A stretch of DNA of 64,000 nucleotides from Bradyrhizobium nivariense (GCF_029846715.1 NZ_JARVWW010000012.1:62001-126000), one strand, 5' to 3'. Positions 43,340 through 52,654 are shown, counted from the first letter of the stretch. The notes: a model not told the origin generated them from the sequence alone. Numbers and translations are program-made.

Positions 43340-44259
43340 CCGACACGACCGTCAATCCGCAAGCGCTGCCGGCGGGCTTCGTCCTCGCGCCGCAACTGCC
43401 TGAGATCCTCCGGCCTGTCGTGATCCGGCGCGGCTTCATCGGGCTGCTGCGCGGCCATCCCACCGTTGCCATCGGCGGCACGTTGCTGCTGATGCTCGTC
43501 CTGATCGCGATCTTTGCGCCTTATCTTGGCACGGTGGATCCGACCGCACTTGCGCCGGCCAAGCGCACCCGCGCACCGTCGGCGCTTTACTGGTTTGGCA
43601 CCGACGTCCTCGGCCGCGACATCTATTCACGCGTGCTCTTCGGCGCACGCGTCTCGCTCACGGTCGGCTTGTCCGTTGCGATATTCGCCTCCGCCGCCGG
43701 TCTCGCCATCGGCATCGTCTCCGGCTTCATCCGCTGGGCCGACGGCATCTTGATGCGCTTCATGGACGGCCTGATGTCGATCCCGCCGATCCTGCTGGCG
43801 ATCGCGCTGATGGCGCTGACACGCGGCAGCGTCGGCAACGTCATTCTTGCGATTACCGTTGCCGAGATTCCGCGCGTCTCGCGCCTCGTGCGCAGCGTCG
43901 TCCTGTCGCTGCGCGAGCAGCCTTACGTGGATGCGGCGGTGGCCTGCGGCACGCGCACGCCGATGATCATCCTGCGCCACATACTGCCCAACACGCTGGC
44001 GCCGATGCTGATCCAGGCGACTTACATTTGCGCCAGTGCCATGATCACGGAGGCGATCCTGTCCTTCATCGGCGCGGGAACGCCGCCGACCATTCCGTCC
44101 TGGGGCAACATCATGGCCGAGGGGCGGGCGCTGTGGCAGGTCAAGCCCTACATCGTGTTCTTTCCGGCGGCCTTCCTGTCCGTCACCGTGCTCGCCGTCA
44201 ACCTGCTCGGCGATGGCCTTCGCGATGCGCTCGATCCGCGCATGGCCAAGAGCCTCTGA
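43336..44259 (+). CDS. ABC transporter permease, DppC-type (importer 2)
   Basis: A 307-aa partner permease. It starts at TTG (43336), which overlaps the upstream stop (TTGA); no ATG or GTG is available near the N-terminus, so the rare start is well supported. The N-terminal helix TVAIGGTLLLMLVLIAIFAP, WFGTDVLGRDIYSRVLFGAR and the AAVACGTRTPMIILRHILPN coupling loop are family features. Confidence 0.9.
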   Translation: MTDTTVNPQALPAGFVLAPQLPEILRPVVIRRGFIGLLRGHPTVAIGGTLLLMLVLIAIFAPYLGTVDPTALAPAKRTRAPSALYWFGTDVLGRDIYSRVLFGARVSLTVGLSVAIFASAAGLAIGIVSGFIRWADGILMRFMDGLMSIPPILLAIALMALTRGSVGNVILAITVAEIPRVSRLVRSVVLSLREQPYVDAAVACGTRTPMIILRHILPNTLAPMLIQATYICASAMITEAILSFIGAGTPPTIPSWGNIMAEGRALWQVKPYIVFFPAAFLSVTVLAVNLLGDGLRDALDPRMAKSL

Positions 44260-44278
44260 TGTCGAGGGGCTGATCGCG

Positions 44279-45268
44279 ATGGCACTGCTTGAAGTCGAAA
44301 ACCTCCAGACCCACTTCCGCACGCCCAGCGGCATCAACCGCGCGGTGGACGGTGTGTCGTTCCATGTCAACGAAGGTGAGACGCTCGCCATCGTCGGCGA
44401 GTCCGGCTGCGGCAAGTCGGTGACCTCGATGTCGCTGATGCGGCTGATCCCGGAACCGCCGGGCAAAATCGCCGGCAGCATCCGCTTCGCGGGCAAGGAC
44501 CTGCTGCAAATGTCGGATCGCGAGATGCGCGCGATCCGCGGCAACGACATCTCGATGATTTTTCAGGAGCCGATGACCAGCCTCAACCCGGTCCTGACCG
44601 TCGGGCGTCAAATCCGCGAGACGCTGATGATACACCAGGGTCTGGACAAGGAGGCCGCAGAGGCGCACGCCATCGAGATGTTGATTCTGGTCGGCATTCC
44701 CGAGCCGAAGCGTCGCGTCCGCGAATATCCGCATCAGCTCTCCGGCGGCATGCGCCAGCGCGTCATGATCGCCATTGCACTCGCCTGCAATCCAAAACTT
44801 CTCATTGCCGACGAGCCGACCACCGCGCTCGACGTGACGATCCAGGCGCAGATCCTGAAATTGATGCTGGATCTCAAGCACCGGGTTGGTGCTGCGATCA
44901 TCCTGATCACCCACGATCTCGGCGTGGTCGCCGAGATCGCCGAGCGCGTCATGGTCATGTATGCCGGGCGCAAGGTCGAGGAGGCGCCGGTGGCGGAACT
45001 GTTCCGCTCGCCGCGTCATCCCTATACGCAAGGCCTGCTCGGCGCAGTGCCGCGGCTCGGCTCGTCGCTGACCGGCACCGCGAGGCGGCTGGCAGAGATC
45101 CCCGGGCAGGTGCCTGATCTGCGCAAGCCCATCATCGGCTGCGTCTTCGCCGGACGCTGTGCGCTCGCGACCGATCTCTGCCGCCAGTACGCGCCTGGGC
45201 TCGAAGAGAAGGGGCCGCGACACGTCGCAGCCTGCCACTATGCGGCCAAGGGAGCGGTCGCGGCATGA
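44279..45268 (+). CDS. ABC transporter ATP-binding protein, DppD-type (importer 2)
   Basis: A 329-aa ATPase with Walker A GESGCGKSVTSM, signature LSGGMRQRVMIAIAL and Walker B ADEPTTALDVT. The oligopeptide-type C-terminal extension carries Cys-containing blocks (GCVFAGRCALATDLCRQ), which in related transporters hold a [4Fe-4S] site. The start at MALLEVENL is preferred over an upstream extension that overlaps the permease. It overlaps the next ATPase gene by 4 nt. Confidence 0.92.
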   Translation: MALLEVENLQTHFRTPSGINRAVDGVSFHVNEGETLAIVGESGCGKSVTSMSLMRLIPEPPGKIAGSIRFAGKDLLQMSDREMRAIRGNDISMIFQEPMTSLNPVLTVGRQIRETLMIHQGLDKEAAEAHAIEMLILVGIPEPKRRVREYPHQLSGGMRQRVMIAIALACNPKLLIADEPTTALDVTIQAQILKLMLDLKHRVGAAIILITHDLGVVAEIAERVMVMYAGRKVEEAPVAELFRSPRHPYTQGLLGAVPRLGSSLTGTARRLAEIPGQVPDLRKPIIGCVFAGRCALATDLCRQYAPGLEEKGPRHVAACHYAAKGAVAA

Positions 45269-46257
45269 GTCCCCCGCTGCTCCAGGTCAACGACCTCAAA
45301 AAGCACTTCCCGGTCAAAAAGGGCCTGTTCAGCCGCAAGTCCGAATGGGTCTATGCGGTCGACGGCGTCTCGTTCGAGATCGCGCGCGGCGAGACGCTGT
45401 CGCTGGTCGGCGAGTCCGGCTGCGGCAAATCGACGGTCGGCCGTGCGATCCTGCGACTGTTCGACATCACGGCAGGGCAGGTCATCCTCGACGGCCAGCG
45501 TATCGATGACGCCCATCCGAGCACGATGCGCCAGATGCGCCGCCGCGTGCAGGTGGTGTTCCAGGACCCGTTCTCGAGCCTCAATCCGCGCATGCGCGTG
45601 CGCGACATCCTGGCCGAGCCGATCCGCAATTTCGGACTTGCCAAATCCGCGATCGATCTCGAAACCCGCGTGACTGCGTTGATGGACACCGTGCGCCTGC
45701 CGCGCGAGGCGCTGAACCGCAGGCCGCACGAATTCTCCGGCGGCCAGCGCCAGCGCATCGGCATTGCGCGAGCGCTCGCGGCCGAACCCGAGTTGATCGT
45801 CTGCGACGAGGCGGTCTCCGCGCTCGACGTCTCGGTCAAGGCACAGATCGTCAATCTGCTACAGGATCTCCAGCGCGAATTCGGCCTCGCGCTGCTGTTC
45901 ATCAGCCATGACCTCGCGATCGTCGAGCACATGACCCACCGCGTCGCGGTGATGTATCTCGGCAAGATCGTCGAGGTGGCTCCGCGCCGCGAGATCTTCG
46001 CCGCGCCAAAGCATCCTTACACCAAGGCGCTGCTCTCGGCGGTGCCGCTGCCCGAGCCGGGGGCCCAGCGCAATCCGATCATCCTCAAGGGAGACGTGCC
46101 GAGCCCGATCAACCCGCCGAGCGGGTGCCGCTTCCACACCCGTTGTCCGCTCGTGTTCGATCGCTGCCGGACCGAGGAGCCGACATTGCGCGCAGCCGGA
46201 AGCGAGCAGTGGGTGGCCTGTCATCTCGAAGATGGTGCGACGGTGACGAGCGGTTAG
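45265..46257 (+). CDS. ABC transporter ATP-binding protein, DppF-type (importer 2)
   Basis: A 330-aa second ATPase of importer 2. It has Walker A GESGCGKSTVGRAIL, the signature FSGGQRQRIGIARAL, CDEAVSALDVS and the C-terminal SGCRFHTRCPLVFDRC Cys block. In Walker B the usual DEPTSALD is DEAVSALD, a known variant of this family. It is the last rightward gene of the island and ends 120 bp before the shared terminator. Confidence 0.92.
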   Translation: MSPPLLQVNDLKKHFPVKKGLFSRKSEWVYAVDGVSFEIARGETLSLVGESGCGKSTVGRAILRLFDITAGQVILDGQRIDDAHPSTMRQMRRRVQVVFQDPFSSLNPRMRVRDILAEPIRNFGLAKSAIDLETRVTALMDTVRLPREALNRRPHEFSGGQRQRIGIARALAAEPELIVCDEAVSALDVSVKAQIVNLLQDLQREFGLALLFISHDLAIVEHMTHRVAVMYLGKIVEVAPRREIFAAPKHPYTKALLSAVPLPEPGAQRNPIILKGDVPSPINPPSGCRFHTRCPLVFDRCRTEEPTLRAAGSEQWVACHLEDGATVTSG

Positions 46258-46377
46258 CCGTTTCGGCGGCGGCAAAGCTCTGGATCGAAGCGCAGGGGCG
46301 GCCATCGGGCGATGATGGCACTCTGCTCCTGTTTTGCCCGACGAGTCAAAGACGTTCGCGACGAAAATTCACGTGCA

Positions 46378-46413
46378 AAAACAACCTCATTCTACTGTGC
46401 ATGGGGTTGTTTT
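46378..46413. terminator. Bidirectional intrinsic terminator between convergent operons
   Basis: aaaacaacctc (46378-46388) pairs with ggggttgtttt (46403-46413), with one G-T wobble over 11 bp and a 14-nt loop. T-rich DNA follows on the + strand (cgcgttttt), and the A-rich left arm gives a U-rich tail on the - strand. It sits in the 178-bp gap between importer 2 and the YciI-like gene, the right place to stop transcripts from both sides. Confidence 0.7.
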
Positions 46414-46435
46414 CGCGTTTTTGGTTTGGCCGCCT

Positions 46436-46723
46436 TCAACCTTGGCGGCGGAGAAAGCCCGTGATCGCGACCTTTTCCCAGATGCCGGCCGCCGCAAATG
46501 GATCGGCGCGATTGAAGGCTTCGACGTCGCTACGGCCGGGCGCCTCGATCAGGAACAGGCTGCCGATCATCCTCTCGCCGTCGTCGGAGACCAGCGGCCC
46601 CGACATCACGATCTTGACGCCGAAGCGGGAGGTGTCGCTCAGGAAGGATTTATGGGCCTCGTAATTGGCGAGCCGGGTCGGCAGCGCGCCGGCGCGGTCG
46701 ATGGCGTGAATGGCGAACAGCAT
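46436..46723 (-). CDS. YciI-like protein
   Basis: A 95-aa protein of the YciI family, with the dimeric alpha-beta barrel fold shared with muconolactone isomerase. It begins MLFAIHAIDRAGALPTRLANY, with the conserved His-Asp early in the chain, then VMSGPLVSDDGERMIGSLF and a final VEAFNRADPFAAAGIWEKV. Function is unknown for most members; in aromatic degradation operons they may act as isomerases or dehydrochlorinase-like enzymes. It is the last gene of the leftward hydroxyquinol-type operon, separated from the binding-protein gene by a strong hairpin. Confidence 0.82.
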   Translation of the reverse strand: MLFAIHAIDRAGALPTRLANYEAHKSFLSDTSRFGVKIVMSGPLVSDDGERMIGSLFLIEAPGRSDVEAFNRADPFAAAGIWEKVAITGFLRRQG

Positions 46724-46753
46724 GATGGTCTCCGTTTATGTGTCCGTTTCTTG

Positions 46754-46777
46754 GGACGGCCGCCGCTGCGGCCGTCC
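46754..46777. repeat. Perfect 10-bp stem hairpin between the binding-protein and YciI-like genes
   Basis: ggacggccgc (46754-46763) and gcggccgtcc (46768-46777) form a perfect stem with a 4-nt loop, just after the binding-protein stop in the leftward sense. No U-run follows. Such hairpins often stabilise the upstream mRNA or partly terminate, which would raise the binding protein over the last gene. Confidence 0.55.
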
Positions 46778-46803
46778 GGGCTTGTCGCGATGGGTGCGCT
46801 TAT

Positions 46804-47778
46804 TTACTTGGTGCCAAGCTTGCTGGCTTCCTCGAAAGTCGGGCAGCTCCGTTGCTCCAGCGGCACGTCGAACGGCTGGTAATTGTCCTTGGTGATGACG
46901 GTCGGCTTCAGCACGATCTCGGCGATGACGGGCTGGTTGCGCAAGGATCGGATCGCCATCATGGTGCCAAGGCATCCTTGCGCAAATCCGTTGTAATCGC
47001 CGCTCGCGAGCAGCTTGCCGGACTTGATCGCGTCGATCGCCTCCTTGGTGCCATTGATGCCGATCACCTGGGCCTTGCGGTTGGCGCCGTCGAGCGCCTC
47101 GATGGCGCCGACGGCCATGGCGTCGTTGGCGGCGAGCACGCCGTCGATCTGCGCGTTCGACTGCATCAGATTCTCCATCACCTGGAGCGCCTGGAGCCGC
47201 TGGTAGTTGCCAGGCTGCGAGGCCAGCAGTTTGGCACCGGCGTTTTCCTTCAGCGCGTCGTTGAAGCCGCGGACGCGGTCGACATTGGTCAGCGAGCCCT
47301 TGACGCCCTCGATGATGACGATGTTGCCCTTGCCGCCAATCGTCTTCAGCAGATGGCGCGCGGTCTCGAGCCCGAGGCTGTAATCGTCGGCGCCGACGAA
47401 GGAGAGGAATTTGCCGCCGGCGGAGCGATCGGTGATGTTGACGACGGGGATTTTGGCTTCGTTGATCTTTTCGACGCCCGGCACCATCGCCTTGTAGTCG
47501 ACCGGCGTGAAGACGATGGCGCTCGGCTTCTTCACCACGACGTCCTCGATCTGGCTGAGCTGCTCGGGGATCGAATCCGGCTTGGTCGGGATGTACTGCA
47601 GTGTTTTCGCGTTCAGGGTCTTCGCCATGTTGTCGGCGCCGACACGCACGGTCTGGAAGAACGGGTTGGTCTGGTTCTTGGTGAAGACGGCGATGGTCTC
47701 GCCGTCGGCTCGCGCTTGCGTGGTCAACGCCGCGGCCATCAGCAGCGGCAGAGCCAGGTAGCCCAGTGTCTGTTTCAT
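46804..47778 (-). CDS. Sugar-type ABC transporter substrate-binding protein (RbsB-like)
   Basis: A 324-aa periplasmic binding protein of the type 1 (LacI/RbsB) fold. A Sec signal peptide ends near TQARADG. The mature part begins ETIAVFTKNQTNPFFQTVRVG, where NPFF is the ligand-binding strand-loop of the family, and later has GVLAANDAMAVGAIEAL. A much longer frame that joins upstream sequence is rejected because the ATG at 47778 gives the signal peptide. It lies downstream of two permeases and an ATPase, all in one leftward operon with hydroxyquinol-type enzymes. The ligand may be an aromatic or heterocyclic compound or a glycoside rather than a free sugar. Confidence 0.9.
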   Translation of the reverse strand: MKQTLGYLALPLLMAAALTTQARADGETIAVFTKNQTNPFFQTVRVGADNMAKTLNAKTLQYIPTKPDSIPEQLSQIEDVVVKKPSAIVFTPVDYKAMVPGVEKINEAKIPVVNITDRSAGGKFLSFVGADDYSLGLETARHLLKTIGGKGNIVIIEGVKGSLTNVDRVRGFNDALKENAGAKLLASQPGNYQRLQALQVMENLMQSNAQIDGVLAANDAMAVGAIEALDGANRKAQVIGINGTKEAIDAIKSGKLLASGDYNGFAQGCLGTMMAIRSLRNQPVIAEIVLKPTVITKDNYQPFDVPLEQRSCPTFEEASKLGTK

Positions 47779-47819
47779 GTTGCCTCCATCCCTCATTTTG
47801 CTTGTTCGAACTCCAGAAC

Positions 47820-48797
47820 TCATTGCGCCCGGCGGCGGGTCTTCATGTCGAGCCAGACCGCGAGAATGACGATGATGCCGGTGACGAGCGGCTGCCAATT
47901 GGCGCTGACCGACAAGAGGTTCATGCCGTTCAGCACCAGCGTCAGGATCAGCGCGCCGATGAAAGTACCGAACACGGTGCCGACGCCGCCGAACAGCGAG
48001 GTGCCGCCGATCAGCACGGCGGCGATCGCCGGCAGCGTCAGGCTTTCGCCGATGTCGGCCTCGGCCGAATTGAGCCGCGACAGGAAGATGATCGAGGCCA
48101 GCCCCGCCATGGTGCCGGAGACGGCGTAGACCAGCAGCAAGCGGCGCGCGACCGGAATGCCGGAGAGCCGTGCCGCGACCGGATTGGCGCCGATCGCATA
48201 GATCTCCTGGCCCCAGATCGTTCGCTGCGCGAACAGCGTTCCAATCCCGAGGAACACCAGCAGCAGATAGACCGGGATCGGCAGGCCGAACAGATAGCCG
48301 CTGCCGATCTGGCGAAAGCCTGCCGGAAAGTCGTGAAGGGTTTCGCCCGCCATGTACCAATAGGTGAGGCCGTTCAGCACCCAGAGCATACCGTAGGTGG
48401 CGATGAAGGAGGGGATGCGCAGCGCGGTGACCATCACGCCGTTGAGGAGGCCAACGATGCCGCCGCAGGCAAGCCCGGTGAGGATGCCGAGCGCCGGCGA
48501 GCCGGTCTTGTGGATCACGGTCCCGGCGATACAGGCGGACAGTGCGACATTGGCGCCGACAGAGAGATCGAGGCCCGCGGTCAGCACCACCAGGGTCAGG
48601 CCGGAGGCGATGAAGAAGGTCAGGCTCGCCTGCCTGAGCACATTGAGGATGTTGCCGAGGCTCAGGAAGGAATCGCTGAGCACGGCGAGCACCGCGCAGA
48701 TCAGCAGCGCCGCAAGCAGGCGATAGAACACCTGGATCGCGTCCTGCGACAGGAACGAGCGGGGCGGCGCGATGGCGTCTTTGCTGATGTCGGTCAT
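47820..48797 (-). CDS. Sugar-type ABC transporter permease (RbsC-like) 1
   Basis: A 325-aa permease of the RbsC/BPD_transp_2 family. It has many hydrophobic helices and the family motifs TAGLDLSVGANVALSACI, GLLNGVMVTALRIPSFIATY and AIGANPVAARLSGIPV. It overlaps the second permease gene by 4 nt. With that gene it should form a heterodimeric membrane channel for the importer. Confidence 0.92.
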   Translation of the reverse strand: MTDISKDAIAPPRSFLSQDAIQVFYRLLAALLICAVLAVLSDSFLSLGNILNVLRQASLTFFIASGLTLVVLTAGLDLSVGANVALSACIAGTVIHKTGSPALGILTGLACGGIVGLLNGVMVTALRIPSFIATYGMLWVLNGLTYWYMAGETLHDFPAGFRQIGSGYLFGLPIPVYLLLVFLGIGTLFAQRTIWGQEIYAIGANPVAARLSGIPVARRLLLVYAVSGTMAGLASIIFLSRLNSAEADIGESLTLPAIAAVLIGGTSLFGGVGTVFGTFIGALILTLVLNGMNLLSVSANWQPLVTGIIVILAVWLDMKTRRRAQ

Positions 48798-49744
48798 GCG
48801 CGGCTCCGCAGGCCATCGAGGAACAGCGCGACGATGACGAGCACGCCGACGCTTGCGACCTGCACCGAGGAGGGCAGCGAGATCAGGTTCAGCCCGTTGC
48901 GCAGCACGCCCACAGAGAGCACGCCGAGCAGGGTGCCGAGCAGCCAGCCATTGCCGCGCTCGAACGAGGTGCCGCCGACGGCGACCGCCGCGATCGCATC
49001 GAATTCGAGACCGAGGCCCGCGGTTGGATGCCCGGAATTCATCCGCGCTGTCATCAGCAGGCCGGCGATGCCGGCCATGGCGCCGCCGATCGCATAGACC
49101 GCGATCAGCAGCCGGTTGGGCGAGAGGCCGGCATAGCGCAGCGCCTCCCGGTTGCCGCCGAGTGCGAAGATGTAGGTGCCGAAGCGGGTGTGATAGAGCA
49201 GGCCGTGAAACGCAGCATAACTCGCCAGCGCCATCACGATCGGGACGGGCACGCCCAGAAGCGTCGCCGAATAGATGTCGCGCACGCTGTGGGGGATGCC
49301 GACCACGCTCTGGCCGTCGCTGACGATCAGCGACAGGCCTTGCGCCATGCCGAGCGTGCCCAACGTCGCAACGAAGGGCGGAATCCCCAGGATTGCGACC
49401 AGCCAGCCGTTGACGGTGCCGAAGGCCGCTCCGACGAGGAGCCCGGCGCCGAGGCCCAGCAGCATCGACTTGGTCGCGAGCGATACGATCGCGACGCAGA
49501 GCGAGGTCAGCGTCAGCACCGCGCCCATCGACAGGTCCAACCCCTCGGTCATGATGATCAGCGTCATCGGCAGAGCGAGCATGGTCAGGATCGTCGACTG
49601 CACCAGCACGTTGGAGAGGTTGGCGACGGACAGGAATCCGGGCGCGATGGCGCCGAACACCGCGATCAGAAGCACCAGCACGATGGCAACGCCGGGGATG
49701 CGTTGCAGCGGATTGGATTGTGAAACGACCGCGGCCTCACGCAT
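48794..49744 (-). CDS. Sugar-type ABC transporter permease (RbsC-like) 2
   Basis: A 316-aa RbsC-like permease with TEGLDLSMGAVLTLTSLCVA, GTVNGWLVAILGIPPFVATLG and ALGGNREALRYAGLSPN. Two different RbsC-like permeases in one operon imply a heterodimer, unlike the single RbsC of the ribose system. The start ATG at 49744 overlaps the ATPase stop. Confidence 0.92.
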   Translation of the reverse strand: MREAAVVSQSNPLQRIPGVAIVLVLLIAVFGAIAPGFLSVANLSNVLVQSTILTMLALPMTLIIMTEGLDLSMGAVLTLTSLCVAIVSLATKSMLLGLGAGLLVGAAFGTVNGWLVAILGIPPFVATLGTLGMAQGLSLIVSDGQSVVGIPHSVRDIYSATLLGVPVPIVMALASYAAFHGLLYHTRFGTYIFALGGNREALRYAGLSPNRLLIAVYAIGGAMAGIAGLLMTARMNSGHPTAGLGLEFDAIAAVAVGGTSFERGNGWLLGTLLGVLSVGVLRNGLNLISLPSSVQVASVGVLVIVALFLDGLRSRA

Positions 49745-51263
49745 GATGCATCCCCAGTCGCACGATGTTCTCCTCTGTCAGCTCTTTGCGCGTCAGGTGC
49801 CCGGCGATGCGGCCCTCGCGCATCACATAGGCACGGTCGCAGACATGGCAGATCTCGATCTGCTCCGACGAGATCATCAGCGCCGCCGCGCCTTCCGCGA
49901 CAAGGCGGTCGATCAGGGCGAAGATCTCGGACTTGGCACCGATGTCGATGCCCCGGGTCGGCTCGTCGAAGATGAAAAGCTTTGAACCGGCGGCGAGCCA
50001 TTTGCCGATCACGACCTTCTGCTGATTGCCGCCGGAGAGCAGGCCGACGGTCTGGCGCGCGCTTGGCGTCGCAATGCGCAACTGCCGGATCAGGCCGTCG
50101 GACGTGCGCTGTGCACGGCGCTGGTCGAACAGACCGCTCGGGAACAGCTTTCGCAGCGCCGACACCACCAGATTGTCGCCGACCGAGCGCAGCAGCGCGA
50201 GGCCCTCGCTCTTGCGGCTCTCCGGGATCAGCGCGATGCCGCGGCGGGCGGCGAGATCGGGCTCGCCGGAAATAGCCTTGCCGTCGAAGATGATCTCGCC
50301 GGAGCTCACGGCATCGGCGCCGAAGATGGCGCGCGCGACCTCGCTGCGGCCGGAACCGACCAGGCCACACAGGCCGACGATCTCGCCACGGCGCACCTCG
50401 ATGTTGATGTCCGAGATTCCGGTGGAGGCGCTCAGGCCCTTGACCTCCAGCAGCAGTTCGCCGGGCTGGTCGGCAAAATTGCGCGGATAGGTCATGTCGA
50501 CGTTGCGACCGACCATCATGCGGACGAGCTGGTCGGGCGTGACATCGGCCGGGCGCACGCCGTCGATGCGGCGGCCGTCGCGCAGCACGGTGATGCGGTC
50601 GCCGAGCGCGAACACCTCGGCCATGCGGTGCGAGATGTAGACGATGGAGACGCCGTCGGCCTTCAGCCGCGCGATCAGCGCGAACAGCAGCTCGGTCTCG
50701 CGATCGGATAGCGCCGCGGTCGGCTCGTCCATCACGAGGATGCGCGCGTTCTGGCTGATCGCCTTCGCGATCTCGACCATCTGCTGCTGCGCCACCCCTA
50801 ACTTGTCGACAATGGTGGAGGGATCGATGTCGAAGCCGATCGTGCCGAGCACGCGCGCGGCGTCGGCCAAGATCCTGCGGCGGTCGATGGTGCCGGGGAT
50901 GCGGCCCTTCGGCTCGCGGCCGAGGAAAATGTTCTGGGCGATGTCGAGATGGGGGACGAGGGAGAATTCCTGGAAGATCACGGCAATGCCGAGCTTCTGC
51001 GCATCCGCGGTCGAATTGATCGCGACCTGCTCGCCCTTGGAGTAGAACTCGCCGGCATCGGCGCGGTAGGCGCCGCACAGCACCTTCATCAGGCTCGACT
51101 TGCCGGCGCCGTTCTCCCCCAACAGCATGTGGACTTCGCCGCGGAAGACGGCAAAGGACACATCGTCCAGCGCCTTGACGCCGGGAAACTCCTTGCTGAT
51201 GCCGCGCAGCTCGAGCAGCGGGACAGACGAGGAGGTGTCGGCAGTTAATGCGGCGGTGCTCAT
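49737..51263 (-). CDS. Sugar-type ABC transporter double ATP-binding protein (RbsA-like)
   Basis: A 508-aa protein with two ATPase domains, as in RbsA/MglA. Domain 1 has Walker A GENGAGKSSLMKVL, the signature region LGVAQQQMVEIAKAI and MDEPTAALSDRE. Domain 2 has the degenerate Walker A GLVGSGRSEVAR, the signature LLSGGNQQKVVIGKWL and FDEPTRGIDIGAK. The degenerate second Walker A is normal for the family. The gene overlaps the upstream FAD oxidase gene by 4 nt, tying transporter and enzymes into one transcript. Confidence 0.93.
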   Translation of the reverse strand: MSTAALTADTSSSVPLLELRGISKEFPGVKALDDVSFAVFRGEVHMLLGENGAGKSSLMKVLCGAYRADAGEFYSKGEQVAINSTADAQKLGIAVIFQEFSLVPHLDIAQNIFLGREPKGRIPGTIDRRRILADAARVLGTIGFDIDPSTIVDKLGVAQQQMVEIAKAISQNARILVMDEPTAALSDRETELLFALIARLKADGVSIVYISHRMAEVFALGDRITVLRDGRRIDGVRPADVTPDQLVRMMVGRNVDMTYPRNFADQPGELLLEVKGLSASTGISDINIEVRRGEIVGLCGLVGSGRSEVARAIFGADAVSSGEIIFDGKAISGEPDLAARRGIALIPESRKSEGLALLRSVGDNLVVSALRKLFPSGLFDQRRAQRTSDGLIRQLRIATPSARQTVGLLSGGNQQKVVIGKWLAAGSKLFIFDEPTRGIDIGAKSEIFALIDRLVAEGAAALMISSEQIEICHVCDRAYVMREGRIAGHLTRKELTEENIVRLGMHHA

Positions 51264-52654
51264 GCGGGAGCTCCGCTTGCAAAGATCTTTCCGGGATTCA
51301 TCAGTCCATCGGGGTCGAGCGCGGTCTTGATCGACCGCATCACATCGACGGCCTCGCCGAGCTCGTCGGTGAGAAAGTCGATCTTGCCGAGCCCGATGCC
51401 GTGCTCGCCGGTGCAGGTGCCGTCCATGGCAATCGCGCGGGCGACCATGCGGGCCTGGAGCGCCTTGGCATCTTCGGCTTCCTCCGGCCTGGCGGGATCG
51501 ATCAGGATCAGCATGTGGAAATTGCCGTCGCCGACATGGCCGACGATCGGGGCGATAAAACCATGCTCGTCCGCGTCGCGCCGGGTCTGCGTGAGGCATT
51601 CCGCCAGCCGCGAGATCGGCACGCAGACATCGGTGATCACGGCACGCGCGCCGGGGCGCAAGCCGAGGCCCGCATAGAGCGTGTTGTCGCGGGCGTGCCA
51701 GAGCCGGCTGCGATCCTCCGGCGCCTTTGCCCAGGCAAAGCCATGACCGCCATGATCGGAGGCAATTGCCTGCGCGGCCTCGGCCTGCTCGGCGACGGAC
51801 GTCTCGGAACCGTGGAACTCGAAGAACAGGGTCGGGGCTTCGCGATAGCCGAGCTTGGCGTAGGCATTGATGCCGCGCATCATGACGTCGTCGAGCAGCT
51901 CGATGCGCGCGACGGGAATCGCGGACTGGATCACGGAGATCGCGGTGTCGACGGCGTCGTGCAGGGTGTCGAAGCTGCAAACCGCGGCCGAGATCGCCTG
52001 CGGGACCGGATGCACCTTCAGCGTGATCTCGGTGATGATTCCGAGTGTGCCCTCCGCGCCGACGAACATCCGCGTCAGGTCGTAACCGGCGGCTGACTTG
52101 CGCGCGCGCCTGGCGGTCCGGATCACGCGGCCGTCGGCCAGCACCACCTCCAGCGCCATGACGTTGTCCTTCATGGTGCCGTAGCGCACCGCCATGGTGC
52201 CGGAGGCGCGCGTGGACGTCATGCCGCCGATCGAGGCGTCGGCGCCGGGATCGATCGGAAAGAAAAGTCCGGTGCCGCGCAGCTCCGCATTGAGCTGCTT
52301 TCGTGTGATGCCGGGCTGCACCACGACGTCCATGTCGCTGTCGTGCACCGCCAGCACCTTGTTCATGCGCGCGAAGTCGAAGCAGACGCCGCCGGCGACT
52401 GCGGCCGCATTGCCTTCGAGCGAGGTCCCGGCGCCGAACGGCACGATGGGCATATTCGCGCCGGCGCACAGCTTGACGATCTCGGCGACCTCCTGCGTGG
52501 TTTCAGGGAAGACGACGATATCGGGCGGCAGGTTGCGGTAATGGGACTCGCTCTGCCCATGCTGATCGAGCACGCCACGCGCGACGCTCGCGCGCGGGCC
52601 GATCATGCCTGTGAGGCGATCGGCCAATATGCTCGTGCTGACCCGCGGTCCCAT
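51260..52654 (-). CDS. FAD-binding oxidase (D-lactate dehydrogenase/glycolate oxidase type)
   Basis: A 464-aa FAD-linked oxidase of the PCMH family. The FAD site includes VPFGAGTSLEGN and the MFVGAEGTLGIITEITLKVHP segment; the C-terminal FAD-oxidase domain has the conserved GEHGIGLGK and late HVGDGNFHMLI blocks. Such enzymes oxidise 2-hydroxy acids, so a hydroxy acid released in this operon's pathway is a possible substrate. It lies between the dioxygenase (58-nt gap) and the ATPase (4-nt overlap). Confidence 0.88.
   Translation of the reverse strand: MGPRVSTSILADRLTGMIGPRASVARGVLDQHGQSESHYRNLPPDIVVFPETTQEVAEIVKLCAGANMPIVPFGAGTSLEGNAAAVAGGVCFDFARMNKVLAVHDSDMDVVVQPGITRKQLNAELRGTGLFFPIDPGADASIGGMTSTRASGTMAVRYGTMKDNVMALEVVLADGRVIRTARRARKSAAGYDLTRMFVGAEGTLGIITEITLKVHPVPQAISAAVCSFDTLHDAVDTAISVIQSAIPVARIELLDDVMMRGINAYAKLGYREAPTLFFEFHGSETSVAEQAEAAQAIASDHGGHGFAWAKAPEDRSRLWHARDNTLYAGLGLRPGARAVITDVCVPISRLAECLTQTRRDADEHGFIAPIVGHVGDGNFHMLILIDPARPEEAEDAKALQARMVARAIAMDGTCTGEHGIGLGKIDFLTDELGEAVDVMRSIKTALDPDGLMNPGKIFASGAPA

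Noticed and set aside
46804..48816. 670-codon frame joining permease DNA to the binding protein
   Set aside because: The upstream part is the permease gene read in another frame; the ATG at 47778 gives a clean signal peptide for the binding protein.
49737..52469. Leftward 910-codon frame that would fuse the FAD oxidase region with the double ATPase
   Set aside because: The first part is the FAD oxidase DNA read out of its true frame; the ATPase starts properly at 51263 with a Met-Ser start overlapping the oxidase stop.
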